The notes under the pieces were generated by a model, which saw only the letters and a program-made list of their open reading frames with translations, searched no databases and was not told the origin of the DNA. Below are positions 59,215 to 64,000 of a stretch of 64,000 nucleotides of DNA, piece by piece. Numbering within the stretch: the stretch's first letter is position 1; every line of letters starts with the position of its first letter. The position numbers were made by a program, and so were the translations under genes. This DNA is from Microvirga sp. VF16 (GTDB taxonomy: Bacteria; Pseudomonadota; Alphaproteobacteria; Rhizobiales; Beijerinckiaceae). The stretch is taken from NCBI RefSeq assembly GCF_016864375.1, contig NZ_CP069354.1:3879501-3943500 (forward strand). Reading direction: 5' to 3'.

Positions 59215-59694
59215 GTGGCCGATTTCCTCTTCCGCTCCATCCTGATCGGCGTCGGTGCAACCGCCATCTTCGATCTGTGGGGTTTGCTGCTGAAGCATGT
59301 CTTCGGGCTTCCCGGCGCCAACTGGGCTCCTGTCGGGCGTTGGTTCTGCCATCTTGCCGGCGGCAAGGTCTTTCACGACGATATCGCGAAGGCTCCGCCT
59401 TTCTCCCATGAGCTGGCAGCCGGCTGGATCGGCCATTACTTCGTCGGGATCCTCTTCGCCGCCATCCTGCTCGCTGTGACGCCCTCCGGCTGGGCGCAGC
59501 AGCCCACGCTGGTCCCACCACTCGTCGTCGGTCTCGTCACGGTCGGTGCCGGCTGGTTCCTGCTTCAGCCGGGCATGGGCGCGGGCATCGCGGCCTCCAA
59601 GCGGCCGAATGCGAACCAGATCAGGATGCTCAACATCGTCGGACACATCGTCTTCGGCCTGGGCCTTTACGCGACCGCGCTTCTTATACGCTAG
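59215..59694 (+). CDS. DUF2938 family membrane protein
   Basis: A 159-residue protein with four hydrophobic helices (FLFRSILIGVGATAIFDLWGLLL, HYFVGILFAAILLAVTP, LVPPLVVGLVTVGAGWFLL, MLNIVGHIVFGLGLYATALLI) and the DUF2938 signature NWAPVGRWFCHLAGGKVFHDDI. Function unknown. The start is a GTG at 59215. The TAG stop codon is the target of the following insertion sequence and its last G belongs to the IS. Confidence 0.9.
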   Translation: MADFLFRSILIGVGATAIFDLWGLLLKHVFGLPGANWAPVGRWFCHLAGGKVFHDDIAKAPPFSHELAAGWIGHYFVGILFAAILLAVTPSGWAQQPTLVPPLVVGLVTVGAGWFLLQPGMGAGIAASKRPNANQIRMLNIVGHIVFGLGLYATALLIR

Positions 59695-59771
59695 GACCAA
59701 TCGACATTCAGGGTTCAAATTCGCGGCGGTGCGTGATTCATAGGTCTCCAGCTTCGATCTGGGGAACCTGC

Positions 59772-60143
59772 ATGGCCAAGCGATATGAACTGACCGGCGA
59801 GCAATGGCGGCGCATTGAGGGGCTGTTGCCCGGCAAGTCCGGCGATCCCGGGCGGAGTGGCCGGGATAATCGGGTGTTCGTCAATGGCGTGTTGTGGATC
59901 CTGCGCTCTGGCGCGCACTGGCACGACCTTCCCGAGCGCTATGGCAAGTGGAAGACCGCGCATCAGCGTTTCCGGCGCTGGGCCAAAGCCGGGGTCTGGG
60001 AACGCGTGTTCGCCGATCTGATCCATGACCCGGACAATGACTACGTGATGCTCGACAGCACCCTGGTCCGCGCCCACCAGCAGGCCGCGACCGGAAAAGG
60101 GGGGATCCGAACCAGGCTCTGGGGCGCTCCCGAGGTGGATTGA
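59772..60143 (+). CDS. IS5-family transposase, N-terminal frame (orfA)
   Basis: A 123-residue frame from ATG 59772: MAKRYELTGEQWRRIEGLLP, the IS5 DUF4096-type N-terminal domain (FVNGVLWILRSGAHWHDLPERYGKW) and the first catalytic Asp in YVMLDSTLVRAHQQAATGKGG. It ends in out-of-frame sequence after the GGAAAAGGGGGG run at 60093-60104. A -1 slip on that run joins it to orfB. Confidence 0.9.
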   Translation: MAKRYELTGEQWRRIEGLLPGKSGDPGRSGRDNRVFVNGVLWILRSGAHWHDLPERYGKWKTAHQRFRRWAKAGVWERVFADLIHDPDNDYVMLDSTLVRAHQQAATGKGGIRTRLWGAPEVD

Positions 60144-60526
60144 CCACCAAGATCCACATGGTCGTGGAGGGCCAGGGGCGCCCGTTGCGGGTCATCCTGA
60201 CCCCGGGCCAGCGGGGCGATGTCACCCAGGCGCCGGTCTTGCTCAACGGCTTGTCGGCGAGACGCGTCCTCGCCGACAAGGCCTATGACAGCAACGCGCT
60301 CCGCCGCATCGTCGCTGGGATCGGGGCCGAGGCCGTCATCCCCTGCAATCCGACCCGCAAGCAGCCGATCCCCTACGACTTCGAAGCTTACAAGGCCCGC
60401 AATCGCATCGAACGTTGCTTCAATAAGCTCAAGCACTTCCGGCGGATCGCCACCCGATACGACCGGCGCGCCGACCACTTCCTTGGCTTCATCCACCTCG
60501 CCTGTGCCATCCTCTGGATGCGATGA
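60140..60526 (+). CDS. IS5-family transposase, C-terminal frame (orfB)
   Basis: The -1 frame, conserved from about 60098 (DPNQALGRSRGGLTTKIHMV) although the first internal start is a TTG at 60140. It supplies the remaining DDE residues: Asp in VLADKAYDSNALRR and Glu in RNRIERCFNKLKHFRRIATRYDRR. It is most likely translated as a fusion with orfA by ribosomal slippage, as in other IS427-type elements. Confidence 0.88.
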   Translation: MTTKIHMVVEGQGRPLRVILTPGQRGDVTQAPVLLNGLSARRVLADKAYDSNALRRIVAGIGAEAVIPCNPTRKQPIPYDFEAYKARNRIERCFNKLKHFRRIATRYDRRADHFLGFIHLACAILWMR

Positions 60527-60572
60527 ATGTCGATTCAGCCTAGCGCATCGGACCCAGAGGGCCGTCTTGCTT

Positions 60573-61838
60573 TCAGGCCGTCCCGCTCGCTCTCCAGAAC
60601 TCCGCATTCGGCATATACCCCTCGGGATCCGCGCTGAATTCTGGCCGGATGCGGTCGAGGAAATACATGTCGACCGCGCCGATATGCTTGACCTCCACCT
60701 GCCCACGCGGCTCGGTCTGGAACAAGCGTGCCACGTGGTGAAGCGTGCTCGCCGAGATATTCACCCTTCCCGGCTCGCAGGCCTCCTCCAGGCGTTGAGC
60801 GACATTCACCGAATTGCCCCAGATATCGTAGGTGAAACGCCGCTGTCCCACGATACCGGCAATCACCGAGCCGGAATTGACCCCGATGCGCAGCTCCCAG
60901 GACGGAAGCCGGAGTTTTTCGCGCTGCCGGTTGGCATTATGGATGAAGGCTTGCATCTGCAGAGAGGCCAGGCAGGCATCGATGGCATGGGTGCGATTGG
61001 CCTCGGGCAAGCCGCCTGCACAGAGATAAGCATCACCGATCGTCTTGATAGTCTCTAGCCGATTCCTCTTGGCAATGTCGTCGAACCGCCCGAAATTCTG
61101 ATCGAGCTGGGCGAGAAGCCGGGCTGGATCGAGGGTTTCCGTCAGAAGCGTGAATTCCTTGAAATCCGCATACAGAATCGTTGTGGCCTCGTGGAAGCGA
61201 GGCTCGACGTGACCGCTAGCCTTCAGTTCCTCGGCCACCTTCTGAGGCAGGATGTTGCGCAGGAGATCATCGGATTGATCCCTCGCGTGCTCGGCGGATG
61301 TCTTGGCCTGCGCCAACTCCTCCAGAAGTGCATCACGTTCAATGAGTTGTCGTCGCAGCTCGAGCAGCGCCATCGCCTGCTGCGACAAACGGCGGACGGC
61401 CTCGCGCTGGGAGGGGCGCAGCTCATGCGGTTCGAACGCTACGACACAGAGCGTACCCAGGGCATAGCCTTCCCGATTGATGAGCGGCATGCCGCAATAG
61501 AAGCGCACATGCGGCTCCTCTGTGACGATGGGCAGATGTTTATAACGTTCATGGGTGGTCAGGTCCGGCACGTAGACGAGATCGTTTGAGTTAAGGGTGG
61601 CGTTGCAGACCGTGATCTCGCGCGGACACTCGGTATAATCGGCAGGCAGGCCGTATTTCGATTTCATCCACTGGCGCCGCTCGTCCATCAGGCTGATCAG
61701 CGCGACCGGGCAGCCGCACACCTCGGCCGCGAGTTCTGTCACGGCGTCGAAGGCGAATTCCGGCGGCGTATCCATGATCCGGTAGAGGGCGAGTGTCGCC
61801 ACCCGATCGGTCTCGTTGACGGAGGGCGCATCCTGCAT
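60573..61838 (-). CDS. GAF domain-containing class III adenylate cyclase
   Basis: A 421-residue soluble cyclase. GAF domain about residues 20-160 (CPVALISLMDERRQWMKSKYGL), a linking helix about 160-205, and a class III catalytic domain about 215-390. Metal Asp D225 (ILYADFKEFT) and D269; adenine-selecting K265 (ETIKTIGDAYL) and D338 (FTYDIWGNSVN); transition-state N345 and R349. These residues point to ATP rather than GTP. Product cAMP, presumably under control of a GAF ligand. Confidence 0.92.
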   Translation of the reverse strand: MQDAPSVNETDRVATLALYRIMDTPPEFAFDAVTELAAEVCGCPVALISLMDERRQWMKSKYGLPADYTECPREITVCNATLNSNDLVYVPDLTTHERYKHLPIVTEEPHVRFYCGMPLINREGYALGTLCVVAFEPHELRPSQREAVRRLSQQAMALLELRRQLIERDALLEELAQAKTSAEHARDQSDDLLRNILPQKVAEELKASGHVEPRFHEATTILYADFKEFTLLTETLDPARLLAQLDQNFGRFDDIAKRNRLETIKTIGDAYLCAGGLPEANRTHAIDACLASLQMQAFIHNANRQREKLRLPSWELRIGVNSGSVIAGIVGQRRFTYDIWGNSVNVAQRLEEACEPGRVNISASTLHHVARLFQTEPRGQVEVKHIGAVDMYFLDRIRPEFSADPEGYMPNAEFWRASGTA

Positions 61839-61989
61839 CGTCTCGCTCCCACGGGCCCTTCAGCCCAGCGGACATCGCCCCTGACAGCACGGCCTTGAGG
61901 AATAGCTCAGAGTGAACCAACTCAAGGCTCGGATTTCCAGGAAATATAGTCGGTTTTGACCTTAAGACGAGGCTTTCAGGGCCTTGGTC

Positions 61990-62835
61990 TCATGCAATCT
62001 CAGGGCTTAGTCGCAACCCCCGCTGCTCCAGCAATTCGCGAAAAGCGTCCGACTTCAAATATTTCAGCTCCTCCACCCGGCTTTCCAGAGCGGGATCGAG
62101 GGCCCGTAGCTCATCGTCTACGTAGCCCGGATGGCACATGACGAGGGGGCGAGGCCCGAGCTTCGAGAACGCCTCTTCGAAGACCCGAGCGGCCGGAACT
62201 GAAAGATCGAGCGGAGCAAAGCCCGAAAAGCCCTTGTTCGTCTGGAAGCCCGCTGCACGGACGCTTCGGGAAAAGCCTCGGGCAAGGGATTTGACGATGA
62301 GCGCCTTATTGCGCCCGATGGGGCGGCGCAGGATCGCGGTGATTTTGTCCGATGGATCGCGTAGCCAAACGCGCCCGGCATAGCTCCTCGCCTTCAGAGC
62401 CTCGATCAAGGCTGGCCTGATCGCCGGCAAGACATGGACGTGCTGGTGACCGTCGATAAAGGCCGGAGCCTCACCGAAGACCTCCTCGAAGGCGTCGATC
62501 TGGCGGCCGATTTCCTCGGCAATCTCCGCCTTAGGCAATCGCCGTTTCAAGGCCTTCGGCAACAGGTCCTTCAAGGCCGGAAACACTCCCGACGAGGCCA
62601 GCCCGGGCATAGGGCTCAAAGGCGATCCTGTGGTCAGATTAAGGTGCAATCCGACTATAATCCGATCGCGAAGAGGCATCAGGCTCGGTGCCGCCCGGCG
62701 CCAGCCGGGCATATTGGTCATCGCTCCGGTTGCGGACAAACGGCCCATCTCTGCCAGTTCCACGACGCCCCGGCTGACCCCGTCGGCAAGGCCGAAATCG
62801 TCGGCGCAGAGTATGACGTAACGAAAGGAACCCAT
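61990..62835 (-). CDS. ChbG/HpnK family polysaccharide/hopanoid deacetylase
   Basis: A 281-residue YdjC/ChbG-fold deacetylase. Metal-site motifs: CADDFGLAD near the N-terminus, GLHLNL, and DGHQHVHVLP. In hopanoid producers HpnK-type members belong to hopanoid modification; ChbG acts on N-acetyl sugars. The divergent glycosyltransferase gene next to it suggests a role in a sugar-lipid, but the substrate is not determined by sequence. Confidence 0.9.
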   Translation of the reverse strand: MGSFRYVILCADDFGLADGVSRGVVELAEMGRLSATGAMTNMPGWRRAAPSLMPLRDRIIVGLHLNLTTGSPLSPMPGLASSGVFPALKDLLPKALKRRLPKAEIAEEIGRQIDAFEEVFGEAPAFIDGHQHVHVLPAIRPALIEALKARSYAGRVWLRDPSDKITAILRRPIGRNKALIVKSLARGFSRSVRAAGFQTNKGFSGFAPLDLSVPAARVFEEAFSKLGPRPLVMCHPGYVDDELRALDPALESRVEELKYLKSDAFRELLEQRGLRLSPEIA

Positions 62836-62930
62836 GAATGTCCTTAAAATCGGCTTTGCCGCACCCTAATGCTCTTGAGCAAAGGCGCAAACTCGGCTCT
62901 TGATGCGCCCGACAATCAAGGGTTCTTTCA

Positions 62931-63917
62931 GTGGCGTCGCCTCAGCTCAGCGTCATCATTCCCGTGCACAACGAGAGCGCGAACATTGCGCCGCTGTGCA
63001 GACGGCTACTCCCCATCCTCAACCGGATCACGTCGGTCTGGGAGGTGGTCTTCGTCGATGACGGCAGCCGGGACGATACCCTGGACAGAATCAAGGAGAT
63101 CAGCCTCGCCGAGCCCCGGGTCGGCGCCGTGTCCTTCAGCCGCAATTTCGGCAAAGAGATCGCCATCGCGGCCGGCCTCGATCACGCCCAGGGCGACGCG
63201 GTGGTGATCATGGACGCCGACCTGCAGCATCCGCCGGAGATGATCGAAACCTTCGTGGAGCGCTGGCGGGACGGCTACCTGATGGTCTATGGCCAGCGCA
63301 CGGACCGGTCCGATGAGACCCGCGTCAAGCGCGGCTTCGCTCATCTGTTCTACCAGCTCTTCTCCCGCTTCGGCGAAATCGGCCTGCCCGAAGGGGCGGG
63401 CGATTTCCGCCTCATCGACCGCAAGGGCGTCGAGGTGTTGCGGACCCTCGGTGAAAAAGCCCGCTTCTCGAAGGGCCTCTACGCCTGGATCGGCTTCAAG
63501 GCCACCGGCGTGCCCTTCGTCGTGGAGGAGCGCCAGTTCGGCACCTCGAAATGGAGCTTCAGGAAGCTCTTCCGCTTCGCCTTCGACGGCATTGCCGCCT
63601 TCTCGACCGTGCCGCTACGGATCTGGACCTATATCGGCTTCCTGATCTCGATCCTGTCGATTGCCACCGCCCTGTTCTTCATGATCCGCACGCTCCTGTT
63701 CGGCACCGATCTCCCCGGCTTCCCGAGCCTCATCGTCTCGATCATGTTCTTCTCCGGCATCCAGCTCATGTCGCTCGGCATCGTGGGCGAATATGTCGGC
63801 CGCATCTTCGCGGAGGTGAAACGGCGACCACTCTATGTGGTGGCCGAGCGGATAGGCGGCGCCGCGGAGGTGTCGAGCGACCTCGTTCCCGACAGCTACC
63901 GCATGCGCCGGGTCTGA
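62931..63917 (+). CDS. Membrane-anchored family 2 glycosyltransferase (GtrB/DPM1-like)
   Basis: A 328-residue GT2 with the nucleotide-sugar site VIIPVHNESANI, DDGSRDDT and the metal D-x-D-like MDADLQHPPE. Two C-terminal transmembrane helices (FLISILSIATALFFMIRTLLF and LIVSIMFFSGIQLMSLGIVGEYVGRIF) mark the polyprenyl-phosphate glycosyltransferase type. It loads a sugar onto undecaprenyl phosphate for later transfer across the membrane. The start is a GTG at 62931. The murJ gene begins three bases after its stop. Confidence 0.93.
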   Translation: MASPQLSVIIPVHNESANIAPLCRRLLPILNRITSVWEVVFVDDGSRDDTLDRIKEISLAEPRVGAVSFSRNFGKEIAIAAGLDHAQGDAVVIMDADLQHPPEMIETFVERWRDGYLMVYGQRTDRSDETRVKRGFAHLFYQLFSRFGEIGLPEGAGDFRLIDRKGVEVLRTLGEKARFSKGLYAWIGFKATGVPFVVEERQFGTSKWSFRKLFRFAFDGIAAFSTVPLRIWTYIGFLISILSIATALFFMIRTLLFGTDLPGFPSLIVSIMFFSGIQLMSLGIVGEYVGRIFAEVKRRPLYVVAERIGGAAEVSSDLVPDSYRMRRV

Positions 63918-63920
63918 CCG

Positions 63921-64000
63921 ATGTTTCGAAAGATCCTCTCCGTCGGCGGCTGGACGCTTGTTTCGCGCCTCACCGGCTTCATCCGCGACGTCGTGTTGGC
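63921..64000 (+). CDS. murJ: Lipid II flippase MurJ family protein, 5' end only
   Basis: Only the first 26 codons are in the window: MFRKILSVGGWTLVSRLTGF then IRDVVL. The first-helix pattern with SRLTGFIRDVV is typical of the MurJ/MviN flippases that move lipid II across the inner membrane. Start three bases after the glycosyltransferase stop, so an operon is likely. Other MOP-superfamily flippases begin similarly, so the symbol is provisional. Confidence 0.75.
   Translation, partial: MFRKILSVGGWTLVSRLTGFIRDVVL

Larger units (their letters stand above)
59694..60540 (+). mobile_element. 847-bp IS5-family (IS427-group-like) insertion sequence
   Basis: Terminal inverted repeats GGACCAATCGACATTCA and the complement of TGAATGTCGATTCAGCC (14 of 17 matching). 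TA duplicated at 59692-59693 and 60541-60542, so the target was CTAG. Two overlapping transposase frames fill it. Ends and frames are intact, suggesting recent insertion. Confidence 0.9.

Overview
The window is high-GC DNA from an alphaproteobacterium, most likely a member of the Hyphomicrobiales close to Methylobacteriaceae or Microvirga. That placement is inferred from gene content: an RcGTA-type gene transfer agent (GTA) cluster, MucR, HWE-family histidine kinases, DUF6456, DUF1491, DUF2336 and YcgN proteins, and abundant palindromic intergenic repeats. No database search was possible. I saw no tRNA, rRNA or CRISPR array.

Region 1 (1-19.6 kb, minus strand) holds a complete set of GTA head and tail genes in RcGTA order. 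From high to low coordinates these are: small and large terminase, portal, two tiny ORFs, prohead protease, capsid, head-tail adaptor, stopper, tail terminator, tail tube, the gp10/gp10.1 chaperone pair, a short tape measure, distal tail protein, hub, NlpC/P60 peptidase and the large multidomain baseplate protein. Unlike the compact Rhodobacter operon, it is broken up by plus-strand host-like genes (two secreted S1 proteases, a DUF465 protein, a putative lipoprotein), by a glycine-zipper lipoprotein with its own terminator, and by many long palindromic repeats. gp10.1 has no usual start codon. It sits in the -1 frame of gp10, and a canonical AAACCCT slippery heptamer lies in the right frame, which suggests a programmed frameshift of the tail-chaperone type.

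Region 2 (19.6-32.7 kb) is a mixed accessory and envelope region. It holds an AT-rich gap, a repeat-containing RTX protein, an endonuclease/exonuclease/phosphatase protein, an HWE kinase preceded by a perfect inverted repeat, an orphan TRAP solute-binding protein, small glycine-zipper and membrane proteins, an AI-2E/PerM transporter, and a serralysin-type metalloprotease. Region 3 (32.7-47.8 kb) is mostly chromosomal housekeeping: a PBP1A-type penicillin-binding protein, a DUF1214/DUF1254 pair, GNAT, DUF2336, a TetR-MFS-aldo/keto reductase unit with two operator-like palindromes, a peptidoglycan-binding protein, SufE, DUF6456, a rhodanese divergent from a GlxA-type regulator, and MucR.

Region 4 (48.1-64 kb) shows recent genome dynamics. 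A 1,484-bp IS with 15-bp terminal inverted repeats and a 6-bp target duplication has split an oligopeptidase B-like S9 gene at codon 26. Two tandem PAS/GAF HWE kinases share a 556-bp block with only three differences, as expected from gene conversion. An 847-bp IS5-type element sits in the TAG stop codon of a DUF2938 gene and preserves it. The rest holds an isochorismatase-family hydrolase, an Fe/Mn superoxide dismutase, a GAF-adenylate cyclase, a ChbG/HpnK deacetylase, a membrane-anchored GT2 glycosyltransferase and the start of murJ, which runs off the window.
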